Part shown: positions 42,585 to 51,487 of the stretch, in pieces
Position numbering within the stretch: the stretch's first letter is position 1
How the letters are laid out: each line of letters begins with the position of its first letter
Source of the DNA: Amycolatopsis benzoatilytica AK 16/65
GTDB taxonomy: Bacteria; Actinomycetota; Actinomycetes; Mycobacteriales; Pseudonocardiaceae
Reading direction: 5' to 3'
Assembly (NCBI RefSeq): GCF_000383915.1
Contig: NZ_KB912942.1
Location: 3,331,195-3,395,194 of the forward strand
DNA: 64,000 bases
Position numbers and translations under genes: made by a program
The notes under the pieces: model-generated
Databases searched by the model: none
The model's input: only the letters and a program-made list of their open reading frames with translations
Told to the model about the DNA's origin: nothing

Positions 42585-44315
42585 ATGACCCGTTACGACA
42601 CCGATGTCCTCGTGGTCGGCAGCGGCCCGGCCGGCGGATCCGCCGCGCTGCTGCTCGCCACCTACGGGGTGCGCACTGTGCTCGTCACCAAGTACGGCTG
42701 GACCGCGCACACCCCGCGGGCGCACATCACCAACCAGCGGACGATGGAGGTCCTGCGCGACCTCGGCCTCGAAGACCAAGCGCTCGCCCAGGGCACTCCC
42801 CCGGAGCTGATGGGCGACACGGTGCTCTGCACCTCGCTGACCGGCGACGAGATCGGCCGCATCGCCAGCTGGGGCACCGCCGACCGTTCCGCGGCCGAGT
42901 ACGGCGCGGCCAGTCCGTGCCACCTGATCGACCTGCCGCAGACCTACCTCGAACCGATACTGGTCGGCAACGCCGCCGCGCGCGGCGCGAAACTCCGGCT
43001 GGACACCGAATTCCTCGACTTCGTGCAGGACGCCGACGGCGTGACCGCGCGGCTGCGCGACCGGGTCCGCGGCGACGAGTTCGCCCTCCGCGCCCGCTAC
43101 CTGATCGGCGCGGACGGCGCGCGCAGCAAGGTCGCCGAGCAGGCCGGTCTGCCGATCGACGGCCAGTCCGGCAAGGCAGGCAGCATGAACATCACGTTCA
43201 CCGCGGATCTTTCCCGGCACGTCGCGCACCGGCCGAGCGTGCTGTATTGGGTGATGCGGCCGGGCGCGCACCTCGGCGGCATCGGGATGGGGCTGGTCCG
43301 GATGGTCCGGCCGTGGAACGAATGGCTGCTGACCTGGGGTTACGACATCGCGCAGCCGCCGCCCGAAGTGTCCGTGGAGGAGGCCGCCCGGATCGTGCGG
43401 GACCTGGTCGGCGACCCGGAGCTGCCGGTCGAGATCACCTCGACTTCGCTGTGGACGGTCAACCACAGTTACGCCACCGCCTATTCCTCCGGCCGCGTGT
43501 TCTGCGCCGGCGATGCGGTGCACCGGCATCCGCCGTCGAACGGCCTCGGTTCCAACACGTCGGTGCAGGATTCCTACAACCTCGCGTGGAAGCTCGCGAT
43601 GGTCGTCCGGGGCGAGGCGGGCGAGGAACTGCTGGACAGCTACAGCGCGGAACGCGCGCCGGTCGGCAAGCAGATCGTGGACCGGGCGAACCTCAGCCGC
43701 GACCAGTTCGGGCCGATCTTCGCCGCGCTCGGCATCGACGGCGACACCGATTCGGACGCCATCGCCGCCGGCCTCGCCGCCTGCGCCGAGCCGACCGCCG
43801 ACGGCGCGCGACGGCGGCGGCAGCTGCGCGAAGCCATCGAGCTGAAGAACTACGAGTTCAACGCGCACGGCGTCGAACTCGATCAGCGCTACGTCTCCGG
43901 CGCGGTGCTCCCGGACGGCGAAGAGCCGGCCGCCCAACGGGATCCCGAGCTGTACCACCGGCCCAGCACCACGCCGGGCGCGAAGCTGCCGCATGTCTGG
44001 CTGGTCGGGCCGGACGGCCGTCGAGTGTCCACTCTGGACCTCGTCGGCGGTGGCAAGTGGAGTGTCGTCACCGGGCTCGCCGGCGGTTCCTGGCGGGAGA
44101 GCGCCGCCAAGGCCGGTGCGGACCTCGGGCTGGATCTGCGCCTCGTCACCGTCGGCTCGCCCGAGGCCCGCGACTCTTACGGCGATTGGGCGCGGATCAG
44201 CGGCCTCTCAGAAGACGGCTGCCTCCTGGTCCGGCCGGACGGGTACGTCGCCTGGCGCAGCCGCACCGCCGGATCCGGTCTCCCCGAAGCTCTGCGGACT
44301 CTGCTCTTCCGTTGA
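42585..44315 (+). CDS. FAD-dependent aromatic hydroxylase (phenol/resorcinol-type)
   Basis: 576 residues from ATG 42585, 17 bases after the fusion gene. PHBH/TfdB-type flavoprotein: DVLVVGSGPAGGSAALLLAT (GxGxxG), LIGADGARSKVAEQAG (DG motif), RVFCAGDAVHRHPPSNGLGS (GD motif) and a C-terminal thioredoxin-like domain (LVGPDGRRVSTLDLVGGG). It resembles 2,4-dichlorophenol 6-monooxygenase. Given the downstream enzymes it most likely hydroxylates resorcinol or a related phenol to hydroxyquinol with NAD(P)H and O2. Its 3' end is duplicated about 137 bases further on (see repeat entries). Confidence 0.9.
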   Translation: MTRYDTDVLVVGSGPAGGSAALLLATYGVRTVLVTKYGWTAHTPRAHITNQRTMEVLRDLGLEDQALAQGTPPELMGDTVLCTSLTGDEIGRIASWGTADRSAAEYGAASPCHLIDLPQTYLEPILVGNAAARGAKLRLDTEFLDFVQDADGVTARLRDRVRGDEFALRARYLIGADGARSKVAEQAGLPIDGQSGKAGSMNITFTADLSRHVAHRPSVLYWVMRPGAHLGGIGMGLVRMVRPWNEWLLTWGYDIAQPPPEVSVEEAARIVRDLVGDPELPVEITSTSLWTVNHSYATAYSSGRVFCAGDAVHRHPPSNGLGSNTSVQDSYNLAWKLAMVVRGEAGEELLDSYSAERAPVGKQIVDRANLSRDQFGPIFAALGIDGDTDSDAIAAGLAACAEPTADGARRRRQLREAIELKNYEFNAHGVELDQRYVSGAVLPDGEEPAAQRDPELYHRPSTTPGAKLPHVWLVGPDGRRVSTLDLVGGGKWSVVTGLAGGSWRESAAKAGADLGLDLRLVTVGSPEARDSYGDWARISGLSEDGCLLVRPDGYVAWRSRTAGSGLPEALRTLLFR

Positions 44316-44360
44316 CTCACGGCATTCCCCACGGATCGCTCGCCCCCGCCCGACGCGACC
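44294..44360. repeat. direct repeat copy A (3' junction duplication)
   Basis: These 67 bases are about 91% identical to 44431-44496. The copy holds the real end of the hydroxylase (codons for RTLLFR and stop) and then a second, non-functional copy of the end of the convergent glycosidase gene (ASDPWGM plus stop on the minus strand). Confidence 0.85.
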
Positions 44361-44362
44361 CA

Positions 44363-44416
44363 GTCCGTGAAGGACCCCTTGAGGGAATCTGAGTCCCGGA
44401 AGGGGCCCTTCCCGGC
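44363..44416. repeat. imperfect GTCCGTGAAGG palindrome
   Basis: A member of the palindrome family: arm 44363-44386 (GTCCGTGAAGGACCCCTTGA then GGGA) and a degenerate arm at 44393-44416. The second half holds its own small palindrome GGAAGGGGCCCTTCC. It lies between the two direct repeat copies, at the meeting point of two convergent genes, where it may end transcription. Confidence 0.65.
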
Positions 44417-44430
44417 AGCTCCACCGGAAA

Positions 44431-44496
44431 GCGGACTCTGCTCTTCCGCTAGCTCACGGCATTCCCCACGGATCGCTCGCCCCGCCCGGTGCGACC
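44431..44496. repeat. direct repeat copy B (3' junction duplication)
   Basis: This 66-base copy holds a relict end of the plus-strand hydroxylase (RTLLFR then TAG) and the true 3' end of the minus-strand glycosidase gene. Both copies therefore contain the whole ancestral junction of the two convergent genes. Confidence 0.85.
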
Positions 44497-46757
44497 GGCC
44501 GGACCGCGAAGTCCGGCCGGTCGCCGCGGCGGTACACGAACGCGTCCTCGCCCCGGCCCAGCTCGACCTGCACGTCGCCGTTCGCCAGCCGCCGCCACCG
44601 CCGGGGACGGCCGTGCGCGTCGGTCACCGTCAGGTCGCCGTCGATACCCGGCCGCAGCACACACGGCGCACCGGCCTCGCTATGCACTTTCAGCCAGCGC
44701 GTCTTGCCGGCCGAGCGCGAGGCGCTGAGCAGGAACGCGCCTTCGGTGCGAAAATCGCGCAGCGCGATGTCGCTCCACGATTCCGGTGCCGCCGGGAACA
44801 GCCGGAGCACGCCGCCCCAGCTCTGCACGAGCATGTCCTGCATCGATTTCGCGGCGGACAAAGGAGTTTCGATGACCGGACCGGACTCCTTGTACATCGT
44901 GTTCGGCTGGATATAGCGCTTCTGCAGCTCGCCGAGGTAGAACGCCGCCTGGTCGCCGCGCAGCATCTGCGCGGACATGGAGGCCGCCCCGGTGAAGGTG
45001 TAGCCCTGCAACGCGCCCTCGAAGCCGACCCAGTGGTTGAGCGAGGTTTCGATGATCTTCCGGTGTTCCGGTTGCTCCCAGGTGATTTCGTAGAGCGGAT
45101 AGATCTGCAGCAGGTGCGAGTAGTGCCGGTGCGACTTGGCGAACGGCACGCCCGCGCCGATCATGTACCCGTTCTCGTCCGCCGGGTAGCCGGTGAGCGT
45201 CGAGAGCACCTGCTGCCACTTCGCGGCGAGCGGATCGGCGATGCGCAGTTCGCGCGCGCTGTCCAGCAAAGTCTTGCAGCCCCACCGGATCAGCGAGAGG
45301 TCGTAGTTGGTGTCCGGCGCGTTCACGCCGTACTCCGGCGAGAAGGTCGCCGGGAGGTGCAGCTTCCCGTCCGCTCCCGGGGCGAGGAAGTGCAGGTAGT
45401 AGTTGATGGCCCGACGCAGCAACGGGAACAGCGTGTCCCGCAACAGCTGCCGGTCCATCGTGTGCCGATAGGACAGCCAGACGTTGTGCAGCGCCCAGGT
45501 GAGGTTGCCGACCTCCGGGGTCGGCGTCTCCTTGCCCGGGATGCCGACCGGGTAGCCGCTGGTCGAGTCGGCGAGCCCGTTGAGCAGCGTCATGTCGGTG
45601 GTGCGCGGGATGCCCGCGGAATCGGACTGGTACGGCTGCGCGACCTGGCTGGCGAGCCGGTCGCGGTACTTGCCGAGCGCGTAGCTGACCGCATCCAGTT
45701 CGAGGTGGTTCGAACCCTGGATCAGCCAGTACTCCAGCTGCACGTTCAGGTTCCACCAGGTGGCCGGCCAGGGCGTGTTCTCCAGCCACGGCCCGGAAGT
45801 CGCCATCACCGGCGCTTCCCGGCGCGCCGCCGAGGCGACCTTGTACAGCTGGATCCAGTAGAAGCTCTGCAGCCGGGTGTCCGGAATGGACAGGAAGCTG
45901 CGCCGGTAGAAGTCGTGCCACCAGCGGCGGTGATCCCAGGCCAGCACGTCCAGCGCGCCCGCCTGGCGCACCGTGCGCAGCGCCCTCGGCGCCGAGTTCC
46001 GTTCCGGATGCGACCACGCGACCGAGGTGTACAGCGTCCGCGCGCTGCCTCGGCTGACCTCGCGCCACGCTGTCACGTGCTCGCCGCCGGCCAGCAGCGG
46101 CTGCACAGCGAGCTGCGCGTCGCCGGCTTTCCGCAGCTGCACCGGCGGATTGTCCAGGTACCCGTCGGGCGGCGGCTTGTTCCACAGCGGGTCGGCCCGC
46201 GGGCTGATCGCCTTCGCCGGGTGGAACACCCACTGGAAGCCGCGTTCGCCCTCCGAGGGCTGGACTTCCACCGCGAGCAGCGACTGTCCGGTGTGGACGA
46301 TCGCGCGCAGCTGAAGGCTGCCTGCCGCGGTGGTGATCGTGCCGGTCAGCTCGGCGTTCCAGACGTCGAGCCGCCAGTCGAGGCCGGTGATCGCGCCGAC
46401 CGGTTCGAGCGTGAAGTACCCGATCGGCAGCCGGGCCAGCCCGAACAGCGACCCGAACTGCGGACGGTGGTCCTGCACCTGGCTGTGCTGCACGTTGAAC
46501 CGAATCGCGTTGCGGCCGGGTTCGGCGTAGATGCCGGAGCCGAGGAAACCGTTGCCCAGGAACGGTCCCTCGTACCAGGTCTTCGGCATTCGCCGCCAGC
46601 GCAGGTCCGCGGCGGAAAGGAAGTCCGCCCAGTCGAAGCTGTCGCCGCCGCGCACCTCCGCCGCCGCCGCGACCGGGGGCAATCCGGCTGCTCCCACCGC
46701 CCCAGCGGCGATGCCCGCGAGCGTCCCGCCGAGCACTGTCCGGCGCGAGATGTCCAT
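44454..46757 (-). CDS. secreted GH95-like glycosidase, copy 1
   Basis: 767 residues from ATG 46757, with GAGGAGG upstream. A Tat signal (MDISRRTVLGGTLAGIAAGA) starts the protein. The N-terminal beta domain has PKTWYEGPFLGNGFLGSGIY. The (alpha/alpha)6 barrel carries WNLNVQLEYWLIQGSNHLEL (the two Asn of GH95), FSPEYGVNAPDTNYDLSLIR (Glu) and KSHRHYSHLLQIYPLYEI (HRHxSHL). GH95 enzymes remove alpha-1,2-L-fucose or L-galactose; the substrate here is not certain. It lies 29 bases downstream of a paralogue, likely in one transcript. Its 3' end is duplicated next to the convergent hydroxylase gene. Confidence 0.85.
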   Translation of the reverse strand: MDISRRTVLGGTLAGIAAGAVGAAGLPPVAAAAEVRGGDSFDWADFLSAADLRWRRMPKTWYEGPFLGNGFLGSGIYAEPGRNAIRFNVQHSQVQDHRPQFGSLFGLARLPIGYFTLEPVGAITGLDWRLDVWNAELTGTITTAAGSLQLRAIVHTGQSLLAVEVQPSEGERGFQWVFHPAKAISPRADPLWNKPPPDGYLDNPPVQLRKAGDAQLAVQPLLAGGEHVTAWREVSRGSARTLYTSVAWSHPERNSAPRALRTVRQAGALDVLAWDHRRWWHDFYRRSFLSIPDTRLQSFYWIQLYKVASAARREAPVMATSGPWLENTPWPATWWNLNVQLEYWLIQGSNHLELDAVSYALGKYRDRLASQVAQPYQSDSAGIPRTTDMTLLNGLADSTSGYPVGIPGKETPTPEVGNLTWALHNVWLSYRHTMDRQLLRDTLFPLLRRAINYYLHFLAPGADGKLHLPATFSPEYGVNAPDTNYDLSLIRWGCKTLLDSARELRIADPLAAKWQQVLSTLTGYPADENGYMIGAGVPFAKSHRHYSHLLQIYPLYEITWEQPEHRKIIETSLNHWVGFEGALQGYTFTGAASMSAQMLRGDQAAFYLGELQKRYIQPNTMYKESGPVIETPLSAAKSMQDMLVQSWGGVLRLFPAAPESWSDIALRDFRTEGAFLLSASRSAGKTRWLKVHSEAGAPCVLRPGIDGDLTVTDAHGRPRRWRRLANGDVQVELGRGEDAFVYRRGDRPDFAVRPVAPGGASDPWGMP

Positions 46758-46786
46758 GTCCGCCAACCTCCTCGTTGAAGCCGGTT

Positions 46787-49102
46787 TCAGCTCGGCAGTC
46801 CCCAGGCCGGCACTGTGCCGAGCGCCGGAACGTCGCGCGGCCCGAAGTCGGGTCGCCCGCCCCGCGGCGTGACCGTGACCGTGCCGCCGCGCCGCAGCGA
46901 CAGCGAGATCCGCCGGGCACCGGCCTGCCGCCAAGGCAGTCGCCGTCCCCGTTCGTCCCGGACGTCGATCTCGCCGTCGATGCCGTGGTCCAGCACCAGC
47001 GGCGCACCCGCTTCGCTGCGCACCCGCACGAACTCGGTCGCCCCGCCCCGCCTCGACGCGTCCACCAGGAACGCCCCTTCGGCGCGCAGCCCGGCGATCG
47101 ACGCGTCCGGCCAGCTGGACGAGACCGACGGGAACGCCTTGACCACGCCGCCGTGCCCCTGCAGCAGCATGTCCACCACCGACTGCGCGGCGGTGAGCGG
47201 GCTCTCGATGGCGAGATTCGAGCCTTCGCGGTACATCGTGTTCGCGGTCAGCTCGGTGTCCGCGACGACGGTGCGGTCGAGGAAGACCTTCAAGTACCGC
47301 AACGCTTCCTCCGGCTGGTCCATCACCGAGCTCATCGACGACGCGGCCGCGTAGCTGTAGCCGTGCCACGCCGACTGATCTGCCGACCAGTGCCGGAACG
47401 TGCGCGTCATGAGGTCCCGGTCGGCCGGGCGTTCCCAGTCGCGCTCCCGCAGCGGGTACAGCCACAGCAGGTGCGAGAAGTGCCGGTGCGAGTCGGCGAG
47501 CCGGACCCCGTCGCCGATCAGCACGCCGTCGGCCGGATCCTCGTGGTAGGGCACGAGCTTGGCCGCGATCTCCCGCCATATCGGCACCCGCGGTTCGTTG
47601 ATCCGCAGGATCCGCGCGGAGTCGGCCAAGGTGTTCGCGGCCCACCGGATCAGCGACAGGTCGTAGGTGCAGTCCGGCGCGTCGGCGTATTCCGGCGAAC
47701 GCGTCAGCGGCAGGTGCAGCAGCCCGTCCGGACCGGTGAACAGGAAATGCCGGTAGAAGTTGAGTGCCTTCGCCAGCGTCGGGTAGAGCACGTCGCGCAG
47801 CACCGCCCGGTCGAGGTGATGCCGGTAGGCCAGCCAGACGTTGTGCAGGCCCCACAACAGGTTCCCGGTCTGGTCAGTCTTGGACGGCGTGCCCGGCACC
47901 CCCACCGTACGGACGCCGCCCGGCCGCAGCCGCCAGTCGCCCGGGTGCGACAGCGCATACGTGTCGCCGTCGCGATAGGCCGGCGGCACGGACGTTTCCA
48001 GATTCGCGTGATCGCGCCGGAAGGTCTCGGTGACCGCGTCCAGCTCCGGATGGTTGCTGCTGTTCACGATCGGATAAGCGACCTGGACGTTCAGGTTCCA
48101 CCACACCGCCGTCCAGCTGTTGCCGACCTCCGGGAACCACGGCCCCCACTCGGCCGTCACCGGCCCCTCGGCGCGAGTCGCCGAGGCGATCTTGTACAGC
48201 TGGATCCAGTAGAATCGCTGCACCTGCTTGTCCGGCACGGAAACAAAACTGCGCTGGTGGAAGGTGTTCCACCAGCGGCGGTGCCAGGAGAGCAGGTAGT
48301 CCGGGTTCATCGCGACCGTGCGCCCGACGAGCGAGATCGCGTCGCGGGTGTGCGTGGACTTCGGGAACGAGTACGCGACCGCTGCCGCGAACAGCCGCTT
48401 CGTGCCGATTTTTCTTTCCCGCCACGCGGTCGTGTACCCGCCGCCCGCCGTCATCGGCTGCGCGCAGCAGCCGTCAGTCTGCTCCGGAGCAGGGTTCGCG
48501 GTGTACTCCGGCGGCTTGCGCACGGTGCGGGTCGTCGCGGACACCAGCGGCGAGAAGCCCCATGCCGCACCGGATTCGCCCGCACTCGGGTCGAGCGAAA
48601 CGAGCAGCACACCAAGATCATTGTGCACCACCGCGGAGAACGCGACCTGCCCGCAGGTGGTGGTGATGGTGCCGCCGAGCTCCGCGTTGTACAGGTCGAG
48701 CGTCCAGTCGACCGCTGTGATCGCGCCCGCGAACGTCAGCGTGACGGCCCCGATCGGCAGCCGGGACAGCCCGATCCCGGCCTCCCACTGGATGCGCTGG
48801 TCCTGCACCTGAGTGTGGCTCAGCATGAACTTCAGCACCTGCGGCGATTCCCCGGCATACGCCTGCACGCCGAGATAGCCGTTGGCCAGGAACGGCGCTT
48901 CCTGCCAGTTCTTCGGCAGCCGCTGCCACCGCATCCGCGCGTCCATGGCGACGTCCCGGTGCGGAGTGCGCGATCCCCCGCGCCCCAGTGGCTCTGCCGC
49001 CAGGCCGGGCGACGCCCCGTCCGCCCACAGCCCGCCGAACGCGGCCGCCGCAGCGGCGACCGAGACCGAGCGAAGGACCGTCCTCCGGGACAGTTCACCC
49101 AT
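46787..49102 (-). CDS. secreted GH95-like glycosidase, copy 2
   Basis: 771 residues from ATG 49102. Tat signal LSRRTVLRSVSVAAAAAAFG. It is collinear with copy 1: PKNWQEAPFLANGYLGVQAY, WWNLNVQVAYPIVNSSNHPE, TRSPEYADAPDCTYDLSLIR and DSHRHFSHLLWLYPLRERDW carry the same catalytic-region residues. The two proteins are clearly related but well diverged, so the duplication is old and they may act on different linkages or sugars. No transporter or regulator lies beside them. The 188-bp gap to the next gene on the same strand shows no other feature. Confidence 0.85.
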   Translation of the reverse strand: MGELSRRTVLRSVSVAAAAAAFGGLWADGASPGLAAEPLGRGGSRTPHRDVAMDARMRWQRLPKNWQEAPFLANGYLGVQAYAGESPQVLKFMLSHTQVQDQRIQWEAGIGLSRLPIGAVTLTFAGAITAVDWTLDLYNAELGGTITTTCGQVAFSAVVHNDLGVLLVSLDPSAGESGAAWGFSPLVSATTRTVRKPPEYTANPAPEQTDGCCAQPMTAGGGYTTAWRERKIGTKRLFAAAVAYSFPKSTHTRDAISLVGRTVAMNPDYLLSWHRRWWNTFHQRSFVSVPDKQVQRFYWIQLYKIASATRAEGPVTAEWGPWFPEVGNSWTAVWWNLNVQVAYPIVNSSNHPELDAVTETFRRDHANLETSVPPAYRDGDTYALSHPGDWRLRPGGVRTVGVPGTPSKTDQTGNLLWGLHNVWLAYRHHLDRAVLRDVLYPTLAKALNFYRHFLFTGPDGLLHLPLTRSPEYADAPDCTYDLSLIRWAANTLADSARILRINEPRVPIWREIAAKLVPYHEDPADGVLIGDGVRLADSHRHFSHLLWLYPLRERDWERPADRDLMTRTFRHWSADQSAWHGYSYAAASSMSSVMDQPEEALRYLKVFLDRTVVADTELTANTMYREGSNLAIESPLTAAQSVVDMLLQGHGGVVKAFPSVSSSWPDASIAGLRAEGAFLVDASRRGGATEFVRVRSEAGAPLVLDHGIDGEIDVRDERGRRLPWRQAGARRISLSLRRGGTVTVTPRGGRPDFGPRDVPALGTVPAWGLPS

Positions 49103-49290
49103 GCCGACTCCGGATTCATACTACGTTTCGCCCCGCGCGGCGCGGGAGCGAGCGGAATATATCCAGACAGAGACGGCAAAAGCCAGCAAGGTTCACCCGG
49201 AAAGCGGCAAAGACATCCGATGAATGGGATCCGGATGGCAGCGCGTTCAGATACGTGAAGATCCGGGCCGAGCCGATCAAGCAAATCGCG

Positions 49291-49983
49291 TCAGACGGAC
49301 GGCGGACCTTCCGGCGAGTATGGCGACGGGTTCTGTGGCGGGTACGGCATCCCGTACGGCATCTGCGGAACCGGCGGCTTCGCGGACACGAGCGTGACAA
49401 TGCCGGTCACCGATGCGGCGACCAGCGCGAAGAACACCGCCACCGCGGCGGCCAGGTACACGACGCGGAAGTTGAGAACGTCACTCACCAGCTCGCCGAG
49501 GAACGGCGCGATCACCAAGGACAGGACGCCGAGGCCCGCCGCAACCCCGGCTGCGACGCCACGGCCAGCGCGGAGTCCCCGGATCAAGGCGACGGTGCCG
49601 CCGATGACCGCACCGGCACCGAGTCCGCCGAGCACTCGCCCGACCGAGAGCAGGAAACCGTTCGGCGTGAACGCGACCGCCAGCACGCCCAGCAGCATCA
49701 GGCAGATCGCCGGCACGGACACCGCCGTCGGGTAGCGCCCGCCGAGCAGCAGCCCGAGCGGCAGCGCGAGCAGGAGCGCGACGAGGTACGCGACGACGCC
49801 GCTCAACAGCAAAGACTGCCGGGACAGGCCCAGGTCGAGCTGTATCGCCGACCGGCCGCCGAACTGGTAGATCGCGGTGAGCAGGAACAGGCCGATCAGC
49901 GCGGCGAACCCGGGTCCGATGATCAGCCAGGCCGGCTTGGCAGCCGCCTGTGAGGTGCTCTGCATCGGCGGTGTCACATACAT
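49291..49983 (-). CDS. six-helix MFS-like membrane protein
   Basis: 230 residues. Six hydrophobic segments: AWLIIGPGFAALIGLFLLTA, LLLSGVVAYLVALLLALPLG, VSVPAICLMLLGVLAVAF, VLGGLGAGAVIGGTVALIRG, GVAAGLGVLSLVIAPFLG and VVYLAAAVAVFFALVAASVT. The layout and RVLGGLGAGAVIGG look like one half of a major-facilitator transporter. A Pro/Tyr-rich C-terminal tail (PYGMPYPPQNPSPYSPEGPP) follows. The start may be ATG 49983 or 49965; neither has a clear ribosome site. It follows the M1 peptidase and the Pls-type synthetase on the same strand and might be an exporter or partner for their product. Confidence 0.68.
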   Translation of the reverse strand: MYVTPPMQSTSQAAAKPAWLIIGPGFAALIGLFLLTAIYQFGGRSAIQLDLGLSRQSLLLSGVVAYLVALLLALPLGLLLGGRYPTAVSVPAICLMLLGVLAVAFTPNGFLLSVGRVLGGLGAGAVIGGTVALIRGLRAGRGVAAGVAAGLGVLSLVIAPFLGELVSDVLNFRVVYLAAAVAVFFALVAASVTGIVTLVSAKPPVPQMPYGMPYPPQNPSPYSPEGPPSV

Positions 49984-50043
49984 GTGCGTACCGTACCGAC
50001 CCGGCCCACGAGGACGGGCGCTTTCGCACCGGATGCCGCCAAA

Positions 50044-51411
50044 TCACGGCAAGGCAGGCAACGGCCCCCGCTCCAGCCATCCTTCGAAGAACCCCGCCAG
50101 CGACCGCCCGGCATACGCCTCCGCCGTCTCCACGAAGCCCGCCGTCGTCACCGTCCCGTGCCGGTTCTCCACTGCCCAAGCCTTCACCAGCGCGAAAAAC
50201 GCCGGATCGCCGATCTCGCTCCGCAGCGCGTGCAGCGTCAATCCGCCGCGCTTGTACACCTGCTCGTCGAACATCCGGACCACCCCCGGGTCGCGGATCG
50301 CGACGTCCGCCGGTTTGCCTCGCAGCCGCGAGTGCCACAACCGCGCCAGCGCCGCCGCCGGCTCTCCCCCGGACGCCTCCGACCACAGCCACTCAGCGTA
50401 GGTGGCAAACCCTTCGTTGAGCCAAATGTGGCGCCAGTCCGCGACCGTCAGGCTGTTGCCGAACCACTGATGCGCGAGTTCGTGCACGACCAGCCGCTCG
50501 TGCGTCCGCTTCCCGTCCACGTGGTTGGCCCCGAATACTGCCATCCCTTGCGCCTCGATGGGATCGTCCAGCTCGTCGTCCGCCACGACCACCACGTACT
50601 CGCCGAACGGGTACGGCCCGAACCAGTCCTCCAGCGCCGCCATCATCCGTCCCTGGCGGCCGAAGTCGCGGGAAAACGCCCGGCGCAGCCGCAGCGGCAC
50701 CGCGGCCCGCTGCACGACCCCGCGCGGATCGTCGGCCGACACCTCCGGGACCCAGGCGCCGTCCGAGGACAGTTCGAGATCCTCGTACCGGCCCACCTGC
50801 ACGCTCATCAGGTACGTCGACGTCGGCTCCGGCCGCTCGAACACCCACTTCGTCGTGCTCGCCGACTGGTACCGCGACACCAGATTCCCGGTCACTGCCA
50901 CCAGATACGGCGAAGACGCGGCCACCGCGACCCGGTAGCTCGCCTTGTCCGCCGGATGGTCGTTGCACGGGAACCAGGACGGCGCGCCGACCGGCTGGCT
51001 CGCCACCAGCGCGCCGTCGGTCAGCTCGTCCCAGCCGATGTCGCCCCAGCGGCTCGGCACCGGCCGCGGATTGCCCGCATACCGGACCTCCACCCGGAAC
51101 CGCGCACCGGCCGGCACCGACCGCGCCGGCTTGACCTGCAGCTTCAGCCCACGCCGCAGGTACTTCGCCGGTTTTCCGTCGACCAGCACCCGCGACACCT
51201 TGAACTCGCCGAAGTCGAGCGACAGCCGGGACAGCGCCTGAGTCGCCTCACAGGTCAGCACCGCCGTCGCGGACAGCCGGTTCGGCCCGATCCGGTAGTC
51301 GAGATCCAGGTCGTAGTGGCGGACGCGGTAGCCGCCGTTGCCGTGCCCCTGGAGATACGGGTCGCCCGAGGTCTCCGCGCCAGGAGCGGCCGCTTTCCCG
51401 TTCACCCGCAC
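50044..51411 (-). CDS. M1-family zinc metallopeptidase
   Basis: 455 residues from GTG 51411 (GTG 51405 is also possible). The N-terminal beta domain (YDLDLDYRIGPNRLSATAVL) is followed by the zinc site VVHELAHQWFGNSL (HExxH) and HIWLNEGFATYAEW (second Glu). The exopeptidase GxMEN-like loop reads IEAQGMAVFGANH, so the usual Glu-Asn is changed. No signal peptide. The protein lacks the large C-terminal domain of full-size PepN. It begins 77 bases after the stop codon of the Pls/PosA-type synthetase on the same strand. Known epsilon-polylysine producers carry zinc aminopeptidases that degrade the polymer, so a processing or self-protection role is a reasonable guess. Confidence 0.88.
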   Translation of the reverse strand: MRVNGKAAAPGAETSGDPYLQGHGNGGYRVRHYDLDLDYRIGPNRLSATAVLTCEATQALSRLSLDFGEFKVSRVLVDGKPAKYLRRGLKLQVKPARSVPAGARFRVEVRYAGNPRPVPSRWGDIGWDELTDGALVASQPVGAPSWFPCNDHPADKASYRVAVAASSPYLVAVTGNLVSRYQSASTTKWVFERPEPTSTYLMSVQVGRYEDLELSSDGAWVPEVSADDPRGVVQRAAVPLRLRRAFSRDFGRQGRMMAALEDWFGPYPFGEYVVVVADDELDDPIEAQGMAVFGANHVDGKRTHERLVVHELAHQWFGNSLTVADWRHIWLNEGFATYAEWLWSEASGGEPAAALARLWHSRLRGKPADVAIRDPGVVRMFDEQVYKRGGLTLHALRSEIGDPAFFALVKAWAVENRHGTVTTAGFVETAEAYAGRSLAGFFEGWLERGPLPALP

Positions 51412-51487
51412 CGAAACCCGCTTTCGCCCGTAGCCGTGATCCTTTCCAGGATGAGGCGCTCGGACAGGGTCCGCAACGGTCGTGCCC

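Noticed and set aside
44294..44496. Direct repeats as phage or integrative-element attachment sites
   Set aside because: Only about 70 bases lie between the copies and there is no integrase or tRNA nearby.
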